Under the pieces are notes generated by a model. It had not been told where the DNA came from. It made no database searches and worked only from the letters and a program-made list of their open reading frames with translations. A stretch of 64,000 nt of DNA. Source: Flavihumibacter petaseus NBRC 106054 (lineage in GTDB: Bacteria > Bacteroidota > Bacteroidia > Chitinophagales > Chitinophagaceae). The DNA is taken from assembly GCF_000974785.1 (NCBI RefSeq), contig NZ_BBWV01000005.1, positions 1-64,000 on the forward strand. Direction: 5' to 3'. This document shows positions 1 to 9,149 of this stretch, piece after piece. Both the position numbers and the translations under genes were made by a program. How positions within the stretch are numbered: position 1 is the first letter of the stretch; every line of letters starts with the position of its first letter.

Positions 1-1
1 A

Positions 2-832
2 CAAATCCGGGAAAATGATATCGTCGTTGCCCAATTCCCGGTTTATCCAAAACTATACCGGTACCTGCTCAAAACATTGCGGCGTAAGCATACAAATATT
101 ATTCTGTTTATTACCGATATTGACGGGTTGAAAGACGGAGATGATTTGTTGTTGAAGAAGGAGATTCGATTCCTGAAGCATTTTTCACGTTTCATCGTTC
201 ACAACGGGAACATGGCTGGCTGGTTATTGAAACATGTGCCTGCGGCCAACTTTTCGACCCTCGGACCATTTGATTTTCTGGCGCCGGTCAACCAGCGCCA
301 ACCTTCATCCGATATCACCATTAATTTCTCCGGTAACCTTTCCAAGAGTCCGTTTCTCGAGAAAACAGGCGATTTACAGCCTCTTCAGTTCTACGTATAT
401 GGACCAGGACTGACAGAAAACATGAAAAACCAACCCAACCTGCATTGGATGGGCATACTTGATCCAAAAGTATTACCCAATATCATCCTGGGCAAATTCG
501 GCCTTATCTGGGATGGCGACGATTTCACCCCAGAAGGGGGAAGCGTTGGCAGATACATGTCCTATGTCAACCACCATAAACTTTCCCTTTATATTCTTTC
601 AGGCTTACCCGTAATCGCACCGGAATCTTCAGGCTCAGCCGGATTTATCAGCGAAATGAATATCGGCTGGCTGATCCGTGACCTTCATGAATTGCCAGCG
701 ATCATCCCTACAATAACCGAAGAAGATTATTTAACGAAGAGGCAAAATTTGTTGAAAATTGCGGAAAATGTTGCCACAGGCAGGCATTTGGCCAGTGCTC
801 TGGAAAATCTGCTTAATTCATCAGTTTATTGA
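2..832 (+). CDS. Glycosyltransferase, Gtf3/galactofuranosyltransferase-like (5' truncated by window edge)
   Basis: The reading frame is open from base 2, so the start lies before the window; an internal TTG at 77 is not a convincing start. The visible part resembles the C-terminal, nucleotide-sugar-binding half of GT-B enzymes of the Gtf3 / beta-1,6-galactofuranosyltransferase type. It has a Rossmann-like stretch around 'FYVYGPG', a 'GLIWDGD' turn, and the YVNHHKLSLYI...GLPVI segment that binds the donor in this group. It probably transfers a sugar onto a surface polysaccharide or glycolipid at the inner face of the membrane, but donor and acceptor cannot be read from sequence. The stop overlaps the convergent ACBP gene by 20 bp. 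The group is fairly sure; the exact activity is not. Confidence 0.75.
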   Translation, partial: QIRENDIVVAQFPVYPKLYRYLLKTLRRKHTNIILFITDIDGLKDGDDLLLKKEIRFLKHFSRFIVHNGNMAGWLLKHVPAANFSTLGPFDFLAPVNQRQPSSDITINFSGNLSKSPFLEKTGDLQPLQFYVYGPGLTENMKNQPNLHWMGILDPKVLPNIILGKFGLIWDGDDFTPEGGSVGRYMSYVNHHKLSLYILSGLPVIAPESSGSAGFISEMNIGWLIRDLHELPAIIPTITEEDYLTKRQNLLKIAENVATGRHLASALENLLNSSVY

Positions 833-1070
833 CCAGCGCAATATATTCAGAACGCGCGGCATCCTGAGATTTACCCTTTAACGCGGCCCAGGCCTCATAT
901 TTCGCTTTGGCCACAAAATCAAACATATTGGGGGCCTCACCATTTACATCCCCGTCAGTGGCTTGTTTGTAGAGGGAGTACAATTGCAGCAGGGTTTCGT
1001 TACTGGGGCGCTCGGAAAGAGATTTGCTGTCGGCAACGGCTTGATTAAACTGCTCCTGTAAATCCATCAT
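813..1070 (-). CDS. Acyl-CoA-binding protein (ACBP)
   Basis: An 85-residue protein, the usual size of a free-standing ACBP. It keeps the four-helix signature: an N-terminal 'FNQAV' helix, the 'LYSLYKQATDGD' segment with the acyl-CoA-contacting Tyr and Lys, 'KAKYEAWAALKGKS', and a final helix 'YIALVNKL'. Family members bind medium and long acyl-CoA esters in the cytosol and act as a carrier or buffer pool. ATG codons stand in tandem at 1070 and 1067. The gene is convergent with the glycosyltransferase (20 bp overlap) and divergent from lepA, so it is probably monocistronic. Confidence 0.9.
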   Translation of the reverse strand: MMDLQEQFNQAVADSKSLSERPSNETLLQLYSLYKQATDGDVNGEAPNMFDFVAKAKYEAWAALKGKSQDAARSEYIALVNKLMN

Positions 1071-1078
1071 AGGTAAGT

Positions 1079-1112
1079 TTGCTGCGAAACTAACACCTTT
1101 TCGTTACTTTTG
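1079..1112 (+). promoter_or_regulatory. Putative Bacteroidetes-type promoter of lepA
   Basis: A TTG at 1079-1081 and a TACTTTTG box at 1105-1112 match the -33 TTTG / -7 TAnnTTTG pattern of Bacteroidota sigma factors. The box ends 21 bp before the lepA ATG. The 23 bp spacer is a little long. Only the motif is seen. Confidence 0.45.
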
Positions 1113-1133
1113 CACCGCATTTAAGAAGCATTG

Positions 1134-2927
1134 ATGAAGCACATCCGGAATTTTTGCATTATCGCCCATATTGACCACGGAAAAAGTACGCTGGCAGACA
1201 GGCTGTTACAAACAACCAATACGATCAGCGAACGGGAAATGATGGACCAGGTATTGGACGATATGGACCTCGAGCGGGAAAAGGGCATTACGATCAAGAG
1301 CCACGCCATTCAGATCAACTACCAGCGTCCCAATAATGAAAAATATGTTCTGAATTTGATCGATACCCCCGGTCACGTGGACTTCAGTTATGAAGTGAGC
1401 CGTGCCCTGGCTGCCTGCGAAGGGGCATTACTGGTTGTCGATGCTGCTCAGGGTATACAGGCACAAACCATTTCCAACCTGTACCTGGCGATCGATAATG
1501 ACCTGGAAATCATCCCGGTGATCAATAAGATCGATATGGATGGCGCTATGATCGAGGAAGTAAAAGACCAGATCGTGGAACTCATCGGCTGCAAACCGGA
1601 AGAAATCCTTTTGGCAAGCGGACGTACAGGTCTTGGTGTGGATGCAATCCTGGAAGCCATTGTGGAAAGAATTCCTCCACCAAAAGGTGATCCACAGGCT
1701 CCGCTGCAGGCGCTGATCTTTGACAGCGTATTCAACAGCTATCGCGGAATCATCGTTTATTTCAGGATTCTCAACGGAACCATTAAAAAAGGTGACAGGA
1801 TCCGGTTCCTGTCAACCGGTCAGGAATACTTTGCCGACGAAGTGGGCATCCTCAAACTGAAAATGACGGAGGTCAATGAAGTAGCCGCAGGCGATGTGGG
1901 CTATGTAATTACCGGTATCAAGAACGCCAAGGATGTGAAGGTTGGTGATACCATCACGCTCGCAGCCAATCCGACCACCGAAATGATCAAGGGTTTCGAA
2001 GAGGTTAAACCCATGGTATTCGCTGGTATCTTCCCGGTGGAAACAGATGAATTTGAAGAGCTCCGCGACTGCATGGATAAACTCCAGCTGAACGATGCTT
2101 CCCTTACCTACGAACTGGAAACATCCCAGGCGCTTGGATTCGGATTCCGTTGCGGATTCCTGGGCATGCTCCACATGGAGATTATCCAGGAAAGGCTGGA
2201 ACGGGAATTCAACCAGACAGTAATCACTACCGTTCCCAACGTTAGCTTTATCGCCTACACGTCAAAGGGTGAAAAGGTATTGGTGAACAACCCGACCGAA
2301 ATGCCGGATCCAAGCAGGATTGACCGGATCGAAGAGCCCTTTATCAAAGCACAGATTATTACCAAGCCGGAATATATCGGCAATATCATGACGCTCTGCC
2401 TCGGAAAACGCGGCATCCTGATCAACCAGAGCTACCTCACACAAACGCGGGTAGAGCTGATCTTCGAAATGCCACTCACCGAGATTGTTTTTGATTTCTA
2501 CGATAAGCTGAAGAGCCAGACCAGGGGTTATGCATCTTTCGATTACCATCCTATCGGCTACCGCGAAGCGGATATCGTGAAGATGGATATCCTGCTGAAC
2601 CAGGAAAAAGTGGATGCACTCAGTGCGCTGATCCATCGCAGCAGGGCAAACGACTTCGGTCGTAAACTTTGCGAAAAGCTGAAAGAATTGCTCCCGCGCC
2701 AACAGTTCCTCATCGCGATCCAGGCTGCAATCGGCGCCAAAATCGTTGCCCGGGAGAACATCAGCGCGATGCGTAAGGATGTTACCGCCAAATGTTATGG
2801 TGGTGATATCAGCCGGAAACGTAAACTTCTGGAGAAGCAGAAAGAAGGTAAGAAGCGGATGCGTCAGATTGGCTCTGTTGAAGTGCCGCAGGAGGCATTC
2901 CTCGCTGTTCTTAAACTGGACGACTAG
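1134..2927 (+). CDS. lepA: Translation elongation factor 4 (LepA), ribosome-associated GTPase
   Basis: A 597-residue protein of the usual LepA length. The G1 P-loop AHIDHGKST is at residues 11-19, G3 DTPGH at 77-81 and G4 NKID near 132. The EF-G-like domains II and III and the LepA-specific C-terminal domain follow (for example '[14 protein letters not shown]' at the end). EF4 is a membrane- or cytosol-located GTPase acting on stalled or mis-translocated ribosomes and on 30S assembly. ATG at 1134 is preferred over the TTG at 1131 because family members start directly with 'M+[16 protein letters not shown]'. The stop overlaps the convergent flippase gene by 17 bp. Confidence 0.97.
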   Translation: MKHIRNFCIIAHIDHGKSTLADRLLQTTNTISEREMMDQVLDDMDLEREKGITIKSHAIQINYQRPNNEKYVLNLIDTPGHVDFSYEVSRALAACEGALLVVDAAQGIQAQTISNLYLAIDNDLEIIPVINKIDMDGAMIEEVKDQIVELIGCKPEEILLASGRTGLGVDAILEAIVERIPPPKGDPQAPLQALIFDSVFNSYRGIIVYFRILNGTIKKGDRIRFLSTGQEYFADEVGILKLKMTEVNEVAAGDVGYVITGIKNAKDVKVGDTITLAANPTTEMIKGFEEVKPMVFAGIFPVETDEFEELRDCMDKLQLNDASLTYELETSQALGFGFRCGFLGMLHMEIIQERLEREFNQTVITTVPNVSFIAYTSKGEKVLVNNPTEMPDPSRIDRIEEPFIKAQIITKPEYIGNIMTLCLGKRGILINQSYLTQTRVELIFEMPLTEIVFDFYDKLKSQTRGYASFDYHPIGYREADIVKMDILLNQEKVDALSALIHRSRANDFGRKLCEKLKELLPRQQFLIAIQAAIGAKIVARENISAMRKDVTAKCYGGDISRKRKLLEKQKEGKKRMRQIGSVEVPQEAFLAVLKLDD

Positions 2928-4410
2928 TTTCCTTTTCAATTGTTAATGATCTGATCATCCTTTTCCAGAAAGGATTGGCCAGAACATACCATTGAATCCC
3001 GGCATACACCACCAGGGTTCCGATAGTAACGATAATGAGTTGCAAAACCGGCTGACTGCTCCATCCTGCAGCAAATGAAGATGCACCGTAAGCAACTGGA
3101 AAACACAGCAGGCAGCCCATCACTTCACCGAAATGCTGCCATCTAAAGCGAAAATGCGAACGGGATTGCCAGATTGTAGCGACGAGTACAAATATCTCGG
3201 TCAGCACAATTGCTATTGCCGCTCCCTGCGTGAACCAAAGGGGGATCAGCATCACATTCAGCACAAAAGACAGCACACACGCAAAACCATAAATGATTAC
3301 CAGCTGCTTTTCCTTGTGATGAACCATCAATACCTGTATGGCAAAGAAATCATGTAAAGGCACAATCACCCACAGCAACGCAAATAATTGGAGCAACGGA
3401 ACGGAAGGAAGGTAACTTTCACCGGAAATAAAACGGATCACCGGCTCCGCCAGGAAGAATAACAACGCAGACACCGGAATACTCAGATGCACGGTCATCA
3501 GCATACTGTCTGCCTGCAGGGAACGATCAACCCGGGTACGGAACAGTTTCACAAAAAACACAATCGAAGCAGCGACAAATACATTGAGACTCAGTCTCAC
3601 GATCTTGACCGCAACGGTATAATGGCCAAGTTCTGTGATCCTTCCATAACGTGCCAGCAGGATGGTGTCGATTGCAAAATACAACGAACTCAATATACCC
3701 ATGACAGCGAAAGGAGAGAGCGCTGTGATCAGTTTGCGGAGCAATGCCGGATCCCAGTGCCAGTGCCTAAGCAGGTGCCTGAGGTTCCATCCGGTGGATA
3801 CCGCTATCAGGGAATAGTTGATCGCACTGATGACAATATAATAAATCAGGTGCGCGGGTTGTCTGACAAAGACCAAAGCACTCACCAGCACAAAAAGCCG
3901 AAGTATCAGCGTTCGCAACAATAAAAACCGGTACTTTTCCTGAGACTGAAAATACCAGTCAGCATTGAACAGGTAAATCACCATGATATACCCATATAAT
4001 ATTGAAATCGTCCAGTTTCCGATATGCACCGGTTTGAGGGCTATATATACGAAATAGATTGCAACACCCAATAGTGCCATTATCCCATTGATTAGCAAAA
4101 GGTGCAGAACGGTATTTGCCTGATCGGTATCCCCAATCGCCGATTTACTCAGCAGCCGCAATCCGTAGTAATTCACGCCAAACGCAGCAAGCACTGTCAC
4201 CACCAGCATCATCGACTCATAAAAGCCCAGTACGCCGTAACCCGAAGGTCCCAGCGTACGGGTCATATATGGGAATAAAATGAGCGGGAAAATGATGTTC
4301 AGTGCAGTATTGCTATACTGCAACAGCAAATGGTAAAACGGGATCTTATTTTTAGTTGCTGACAGGTTTCTTGGGTTTGGGTTTGGGCTTCTCTTTTCCT
4401 TTTTCTTCAT
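2911..4410 (-). CDS. Wzx-like oligosaccharide/O-antigen flippase (MATE/MOP superfamily)
   Basis: A polytopic membrane protein of about 499 residues, with roughly 12-14 hydrophobic segments and the family's N-terminal pattern '[29 protein letters not shown]', typical of polysaccharide flippases (PF01943 type). It likely moves undecaprenyl-linked or other lipid-linked glycans across the inner membrane. The frame is open upstream to 4605, but that part is the antisense-frame shadow of the previous gene. ATG 4410 has an AAGGA five bases upstream and leaves a 59 bp overlap with the upstream gene; TTG 4329 is the alternative. It is the last gene of the eight-gene minus-strand operon with glycosyltransferases and heptose genes. 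Confidence 0.85.
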   Translation of the reverse strand: MKKKEKRSPNPNPRNLSATKNKIPFYHLLLQYSNTALNIIFPLILFPYMTRTLGPSGYGVLGFYESMMLVVTVLAAFGVNYYGLRLLSKSAIGDTDQANTVLHLLLINGIMALLGVAIYFVYIALKPVHIGNWTISILYGYIMVIYLFNADWYFQSQEKYRFLLLRTLILRLFVLVSALVFVRQPAHLIYYIVISAINYSLIAVSTGWNLRHLLRHWHWDPALLRKLITALSPFAVMGILSSLYFAIDTILLARYGRITELGHYTVAVKIVRLSLNVFVAASIVFFVKLFRTRVDRSLQADSMLMTVHLSIPVSALLFFLAEPVIRFISGESYLPSVPLLQLFALLWVIVPLHDFFAIQVLMVHHKEKQLVIIYGFACVLSFVLNVMLIPLWFTQGAAIAIVLTEIFVLVATIWQSRSHFRFRWQHFGEVMGCLLCFPVAYGASSFAAGWSSQPVLQLIIVTIGTLVVYAGIQWYVLANPFWKRMIRSLTIEKETSRPV

Positions 4411-5383
4411 TCTTCCTTGATCTTTCTTCCAGCTTCTTCTCGTCAATATTTCCGTCTTTGTCAAGCAAAGCATCTTCAGCAGGTGCATTCCCGAGGTAGG
4501 GATCCACATTCTTGAACTGATCAGGCACATCAACAAAAACTTTCTTGATCTGTACCCACTTCCCGTCCTTCCATTCAAATCCTTCAAAATCTCCATCAGG
4601 AACATAAGTCTCCGCGCGATTGGGTTCGTCTGTTTCAGAGATCAGGTGATCAAAGATCACCATGTCTTTTTCCGAACTGTAATTGAACGTAGTACTTGCT
4701 TCCTTCTTATACTCGATATGGAAACGATTCACAGTAGTTTTCTTTTTTGCTGAATCCGGTTGTATTACGAAGAATGGTCCGCCAAAAACCGGTTCACCGG
4801 TATTGTCATCGAACGACAAAACTTCCATCCATTTGCGGTTACTGGATACGGTAAACCCATCAAATCCCAGGAGGGTATAAAAGGTTTTACCTTGCCAGGT
4901 TTTTGCAATGATCTTGTAGTAAAGTGCACCGATCCAGTTCTGGCGGTTCCGTACGGAATCATCCGGTTTCCTGGTGAACATGGAAACATCAAACAGGGGA
5001 TACAACCGCAATGTGCCATTTTTGGTACGCATCTGGATGGCTCCCTTCTGAAAATACATGTATTCGTCTTTCTTCAGCTGCCAGGTAAAGATCCGGAAGC
5101 TGCTATCAGGCGCATACAACTGCGATACGGTAGTCAGTGAATCGAAAGGGAACTGAAATGACCAGGGAACTTTTAAGGCACGCACAAATCCTTTTACAAA
5201 ATTGCTGTCTGCCAGGAACCTGGTCCCGGCACGTTCTGCATTGACCATGCTGTCAGCAAACACTTTCAGGGAATCTTCCCGTTTTTCAAGATCCTTCCAG
5301 TCAGCAGCTTTGATGTTGCGCTGGGCAGAAAGGTATAAGGCAGGCAATAAAGCGATCAGGAGGAATAGGGATTTTATTTTCAT
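4352..5383 (-). CDS. Secreted protein of unknown function
   Basis: About 343 residues from ATG 5383, with a clear Sec signal peptide (basic start 'MKIKS', hydrophobic 'LFLLIALLPALY', cleavage near 'LSAQ'). The mature part is beta-rich with many aromatic residues: 'FRIFTWQLKKDEYMYFQKGAI' around residue 100, a 'LYYKI..KTWQGKTFYTLLGFDG' stretch, and a basic Lys/Pro-rich tail (KPKPKPKKP). I do not recognise a characterised family, although similar proteins are common in Chitinophagaceae. A longer start at 5410 would overlap the upstream stop as ATGA, but the signal peptide supports 5383. It sits between the gmhB-like gene and the flippase, so a cell-envelope role is possible; no function is assigned. 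Confidence 0.75.
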   Translation of the reverse strand: MKIKSLFLLIALLPALYLSAQRNIKAADWKDLEKREDSLKVFADSMVNAERAGTRFLADSNFVKGFVRALKVPWSFQFPFDSLTTVSQLYAPDSSFRIFTWQLKKDEYMYFQKGAIQMRTKNGTLRLYPLFDVSMFTRKPDDSVRNRQNWIGALYYKIIAKTWQGKTFYTLLGFDGFTVSSNRKWMEVLSFDDNTGEPVFGGPFFVIQPDSAKKKTTVNRFHIEYKKEASTTFNYSSEKDMVIFDHLISETDEPNRAETYVPDGDFEGFEWKDGKWVQIKKVFVDVPDQFKNVDPYLGNAPAEDALLDKDGNIDEKKLEERSRKNEEKGKEKPKPKPKKPVSN

Positions 5384-5406
5384 ATCAGGATATGAAGGTA
5401 CCAAAT

Positions 5407-5964
5407 TCATACCGCAGGAATTGCCTGCGCAAAATTTAACAGGTCATTGAAAGCCAGATCAATAGCCGGGTGGGGAAGGGGTTGATCGGGCGAAGTGGTC
5501 AGCAGAAAAACGGTATGCATACCGGCATTTCTCCCGAACAACATGTCACTGAGATTATTACCCACCATTACCGATTTCTCAAACCAGATCTGAGGAAAGG
5601 CTGCTTTGGCCTTATATGCCATCCCGGGCTGTGGCTTACGGTCGGGATGTTCGTCATCAAGAGAACTGTTAAAATAGATCTCATCTATCACCACGCCCCG
5701 GGAGGAGAACAGTTCCAGCATGTGATCGTGGATATCGTGAAGATCCTTTTCTGTCATTAGTCCCTTTGCGATGCCCCGCTGATTGGTAACCATCACGATC
5801 CGCCCGAACCGGGTTTTTAAGATCTCGAGTGCATCCAGCACACCGTCATACAACACAAACTCTCCGGGATGATAGATATAATCAGCTTCCTTTTCAATAT
5901 TGATCACACCATCGCGGTCCAGGAACAGGGTCCAGTCCCTGCGGATTTCAGCAAGATTCAGCAT
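5407..5964 (-). CDS. gmhB: HAD-IIIA phosphatase, D,D-heptose 1,7-bisphosphate phosphatase-like
   Basis: A 185-residue HAD-superfamily phosphatase with motif I 'FLDRDGVIN' near residue 13, motif II 'VTNQRGIAKG' near 58, the Lys-containing 'RKPQPGM' near 112 and motif IV 'VGNNLSDM' near 134. GmhB removes the 7-phosphate (C7 of the heptose) during nucleotide-heptose synthesis. Its position two bases downstream of gmhA supports that role. Differences from classical GmhB: no Cys cluster before RKPxPGM, so no zinc loop, and the first Asp of the usual VGD is Asn. Another sugar or histidinol phosphate is therefore possible. Confidence 0.8.
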   Translation of the reverse strand: MLNLAEIRRDWTLFLDRDGVINIEKEADYIYHPGEFVLYDGVLDALEILKTRFGRIVMVTNQRGIAKGLMTEKDLHDIHDHMLELFSSRGVVIDEIYFNSSLDDEHPDRKPQPGMAYKAKAAFPQIWFEKSVMVGNNLSDMLFGRNAGMHTVFLLTTSPDQPLPHPAIDLAFNDLLNFAQAIPAV

Positions 5965-5966
5965 AA

Positions 5967-6548
5967 CTACTTAGTGGGAAAATATGCGGCCTCAACAAGT
6001 TGACAAACGATATGTCCGACAAGAATATGACTCTCCTGGATCCGGGGAGTATCCTTCGATGGAATATTGATCAGGTAGTCACAAAGCGGACGCATTTTGC
6101 CACCGGTTTCCCCGGTAAGCCCAACAGTATGCACCCCCTTCGACCGGGCCATTTCAAATGCTGCAAGGATATTGGGAGAGTTGCCGGATGTGGAGAATCC
6201 CAGCAGCACATCGCCTTTACCCATAATGCCTTCCACCAGACGCGCATAGGCAACATCGTAACCGAAATCATTGGCAACTGCTGTCAGGTAAGAGGTATTG
6301 CAATGCAGGGCTTCGGCTGGAAGCGCCACCCGGTTCAGGTAGAAACGCCCGCTAAGTTCCGCCGCCAGGTGCTGTGCATCCGCAGCGCTGCCGCCATTGC
6401 CACAGAACCATGCCCTTTTGCCATCTTTAAATGCCGCTGTCATGAGATCAGCCACATCATTGATGGTGTTTAATATCGTTTCATCTTTCAGCAATTGCTG
6501 CTTCGTGTCAATCGATGCCCGGATCAATGCACTGATGGTTTCCTGCAT
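5967..6548 (-). CDS. gmhA: Sedoheptulose 7-phosphate isomerase (GmhA, SIS domain)
   Basis: A 193-residue SIS-domain protein. The motifs are 'FCGNGGSAADAQHLAAELSG' around residues 48-67, 'NDFGYD' near 93, 'GFSTSGNSPNI' near 116 and 'RIQESHILVGHIVC' near the end, all diagnostic of phosphoheptose isomerase. GmhA converts sedoheptulose 7-phosphate to D-glycero-D-manno-heptose 7-phosphate in the cytosol, the first step toward ADP- or GDP-heptose. The next step, a heptose kinase/nucleotidyltransferase (HldE or HddA/HddC), is not in this window. It lies between a GT4 gene (15 bp upstream) and the gmhB-like gene (2 bp downstream). Confidence 0.93.
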   Translation of the reverse strand: MQETISALIRASIDTKQQLLKDETILNTINDVADLMTAAFKDGKRAWFCGNGGSAADAQHLAAELSGRFYLNRVALPAEALHCNTSYLTAVANDFGYDVAYARLVEGIMGKGDVLLGFSTSGNSPNILAAFEMARSKGVHTVGLTGETGGKMRPLCDYLINIPSKDTPRIQESHILVGHIVCQLVEAAYFPTK

Positions 6549-6563
6549 ATGCTTGTTTTTACG

Positions 6564-7682
6564 TTAACGGTTAAACCTGAGCAGGGATTCGCAAAATACC
6601 TGCCAGCTGAATCTCTTCTTTTCAGTACGAATCTGCGATATAAAATGTGATTCACCAAGTGTAAAAAACCGGGTGATAGCATCGGCAATCGCAGCAGGTT
6701 CCGCAGCTGTAACCAGCCCGGTTTCCCCATCTTTTACATAATCAGGAAGGCCTCCAACCCGGGTGACGATCATCGGCTTTTCAAAATGATAGGCCAGGGG
6801 TGTCACGCCGCTTTGTGTGGCATTTCGGTAGGGTTGTACCACCACGTCCGCAGCACTGAAATAATACTTAACGGCATCATTGGGTATAAAATTTTGATGC
6901 AACAGTAATTTTCCGGAACTGATCAGTGGGTCCATCAAGGGCCGGTACAGGGCTTCATCCTCGTAAAACTCGCCTGCTACCACCAGTTTCAGCCAGGGAT
7001 CTTCGAGCAGGGTCATGGCTTCCAGCAAGAGGTCCAGTCCCTTGTACTGCCTGATAAACCCGAAAAAAAGCATCACCTTATCTTCCGGCGCCAAACCCAG
7101 TCGCTGCCTGGCTTCTTCCCTGCCGGCTGCGGCCCCGAAATTGTCGTACAGGGGATGCTCTACCTGCAGCACGGGTTGCGGTAGTCCGAAGGCCAGCAGG
7201 TCTTCCCTGACTTTGCTACTCATACACACAAACCGGTCACAGCTCTTCAGGAAATAGCGAGTGAATATTTTGTCGCCCGGCCTTTTCTCATGCGGACGGA
7301 TATTATCTGTTATCGCAGTGATTTTGGTATGCCTGTTGCCCCTTGCGATCCGCAGCACAGTGCCAAATGCAGGCCCCATAAGGGGCAGCCAGAAGCGTAC
7401 AATGATCAGGTCAGGACGGCTGCGGCGCAGGTACAGGCCGGTACGGAACCAGCTGATGGGATTCATGGAATGCAACCGCCGTTCGATCAGTATATCCGTG
7501 GGCGCAGGCTCATCGGTCAGCTGACTTTTGCCGGGAAAAAGAAAACCGGGATACTGTACAGTAAAATTGACAATGGTCACTTCATGCCCGGCCTCCTGTA
7601 AAGCCCTGGCCATACGTTCATTGAAAGTGGTAATTCCGCCGCCACGGAACGGATGCGCCGGTCCGAGGATCACGATCCTCAT
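6564..7682 (-). CDS. Glycosyltransferase family 4
   Basis: A 372-residue GT-B enzyme. The N-terminal acceptor domain starts 'MRIVILGPAHPFRGGGIT'. The C-terminal donor domain has 'LFFGFIRQYKGLDLLLEAM' near residue 205 and the GT4 motif region 'VVVQPYRNATQSGV.PLAYHFEKPMIVTRVGGLPD' near 285-320. It probably adds a sugar to a lipid-linked glycan on the cytoplasmic face. It overlaps the GT2 gene by 4 bp, so translation is probably coupled. The specific sugar cannot be inferred. Confidence 0.88.
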   Translation of the reverse strand: MRIVILGPAHPFRGGGITTFNERMARALQEAGHEVTIVNFTVQYPGFLFPGKSQLTDEPAPTDILIERRLHSMNPISWFRTGLYLRRSRPDLIIVRFWLPLMGPAFGTVLRIARGNRHTKITAITDNIRPHEKRPGDKIFTRYFLKSCDRFVCMSSKVREDLLAFGLPQPVLQVEHPLYDNFGAAAGREEARQRLGLAPEDKVMLFFGFIRQYKGLDLLLEAMTLLEDPWLKLVVAGEFYEDEALYRPLMDPLISSGKLLLHQNFIPNDAVKYYFSAADVVVQPYRNATQSGVTPLAYHFEKPMIVTRVGGLPDYVKDGETGLVTAAEPAAIADAITRFFTLGESHFISQIRTEKKRFSWQVFCESLLRFNR

Positions 7683-8623
7683 CCTAATCCGGTTTTTTCT
7701 TCAATCAGATAAAGGTTCCGTCCCGGTGCATTCCGGGAGATCAGTTCTCCCAGGAACCCCGCAAGGAACAACTGGGAACCAATAATCATCACCGTTAGCC
7801 CGATATAAAAAGCAGGCCGGTTACTGAGACTCACTTCAGGATCAACGATCTTTCCGATGATCAGGTAGGTAATCGAAATAAAGCCGATCAGAAAACATAA
7901 CGTTCCCCATAAACCGAAAAAGTGCATGGGTTTCTTGCCGTATTTTCCGACAAAAGTAATGGAAGCAAGGTCAAGGAAACCATTGACAAACCGGCTCAGG
8001 CCGAATTTTGTTACGCCGTATTTCCGGGCACGATGTTCTACCACTTTTTCTCCGATCTTTCTGAAACCGGCCCATTTGGCAATCACAGGTATGTAACGGT
8101 GCATCTCACCGTACACTTCAATACTCTTCACGGTTTTCTGCCGGTAGGCTTTCAGGCCGCAATTAAAATCATGGAGGTAGATCCCCGACACACTGCGGGT
8201 TGCTGCATTAAATAATTTGGAAGGAAGATTTTTGGTCAGGGTATTGTCATACCGCTTTTTTTTCCAGCCGCTCACCAGGTCATAACCATCATTGAGGATC
8301 ATCGAGCGAAGCCCGGGAATTTCATCGGGAGAGTCCTGCAGGTCTGCATCCATCGTGATCACAACGTCTCCCTGAGCAGCCCGGAATCCCTCATTCAATG
8401 CGCCGGATTTTCCATAATTACGCTGAAATTTGATCCCCTTGATCAGCGGATTCTCGCGATGCAGGGTCTTAATCACTTCCCAGCTTTCGTCCGTACTGCC
8501 ATCATCCACGAGGATCACCTCATAACTGTAGCCGTTTTCGTCCATCACGCGGCAGATCCAGGCACATAACTCCGGCAAAGACTCAGCCTCATTCAGTAAG
8601 GGTATGACGATGGAAAGATCCAT
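7679..8623 (-). CDS. Glycosyltransferase family 2, dolichol/polyprenyl-phosphate mannosyltransferase-like
   Basis: About 314 residues from ATG 8623; the frame upstream of it is a shadow of DUF4199. The N-terminal GT-A domain has 'MDLSIVIPLLNEAESL', 'LVDDGSTD', 'QRNYGKSGALNEGF' and the metal-binding 'MDADLQD'. Two hydrophobic C-terminal segments follow, as in the DPM1/GtrB-like family that makes polyprenyl-phosphate sugars for periplasmic glycosylation. The operon context (flippase, GT4, heptose genes) agrees with envelope glycan synthesis. It starts one base after the DUF4199 stop and overlaps the GT4 start by 4 bp. Confidence 0.9.
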   Translation of the reverse strand: MDLSIVIPLLNEAESLPELCAWICRVMDENGYSYEVILVDDGSTDESWEVIKTLHRENPLIKGIKFQRNYGKSGALNEGFRAAQGDVVITMDADLQDSPDEIPGLRSMILNDGYDLVSGWKKKRYDNTLTKNLPSKLFNAATRSVSGIYLHDFNCGLKAYRQKTVKSIEVYGEMHRYIPVIAKWAGFRKIGEKVVEHRARKYGVTKFGLSRFVNGFLDLASITFVGKYGKKPMHFFGLWGTLCFLIGFISITYLIIGKIVDPEVSLSNRPAFYIGLTVMIIGSQLFLAGFLGELISRNAPGRNLYLIEEKTGLG

Positions 8624-8624
8624 G

Positions 8625-9149
8625 TTATCGTTTTGGATGGACGGTTTGTTTGGTAATAGTAGCAATAAACAGGGACTTGATGAAATCGAGCACCAGGTTC
8701 GTTCCGAATCCCAGCAACACTTTGCGGATGGTAAGCGGTCCTTTTTCCGAACCGGCCAACTTCCTGATTTCGTCCAGCTTTTCCTTCGGAACCTGCTGCC
8801 CGGCCATTTTTGCTTCGGTCTGCGCAAGCAGGTGCCGGATCAGCTGATCATTCGCCGTCCTGTCGTACAGCCCGAACAATCCGTAGGTACACATCGCATA
8901 TAACACTTCGTACACCACATAGGCCAGAAATGCATACTGTAACAGCTCTTTCAGATCGGGCACAGGCACAAGATTGCGCCGCAGCCACCAGGCTACCGCA
9001 CCGACCGGCACTATGATTAGAGGGAACCACGTATAGATATTTAAAAAGGATGCCATTACGGGTATCCCTGCCTGGTAGGTGGCAAAAAGCACGATGCCAT
9101 ACAATAATCCCAGGGAGACCCCGGTGATCAGCGCAACACGTCGGATCAT
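8625..9149 (-). CDS. DUF4199 membrane protein
   Basis: A 174-residue integral membrane protein with about four hydrophobic helices. Its order of segments fits DUF4199, a Bacteroidota-specific family often found beside a DPM-like glycosyltransferase and a dihydroorotase-like gene: 'MIRRVALITGVSLGLLYGI', a central 'YTWFPLIIVPVGAVAWW', a 'YVVYEVLY' segment, and a charged loop before the last helix. The function is unknown. It overlaps the dihydroorotase-like gene by 4 bp and is followed immediately by the GT2 gene. Confidence 0.85.
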   Translation of the reverse strand: MIRRVALITGVSLGLLYGIVLFATYQAGIPVMASFLNIYTWFPLIIVPVGAVAWWLRRNLVPVPDLKELLQYAFLAYVVYEVLYAMCTYGLFGLYDRTANDQLIRHLLAQTEAKMAGQQVPKEKLDEIRKLAGSEKGPLTIRKVLLGFGTNLVLDFIKSLFIATITKQTVHPKR

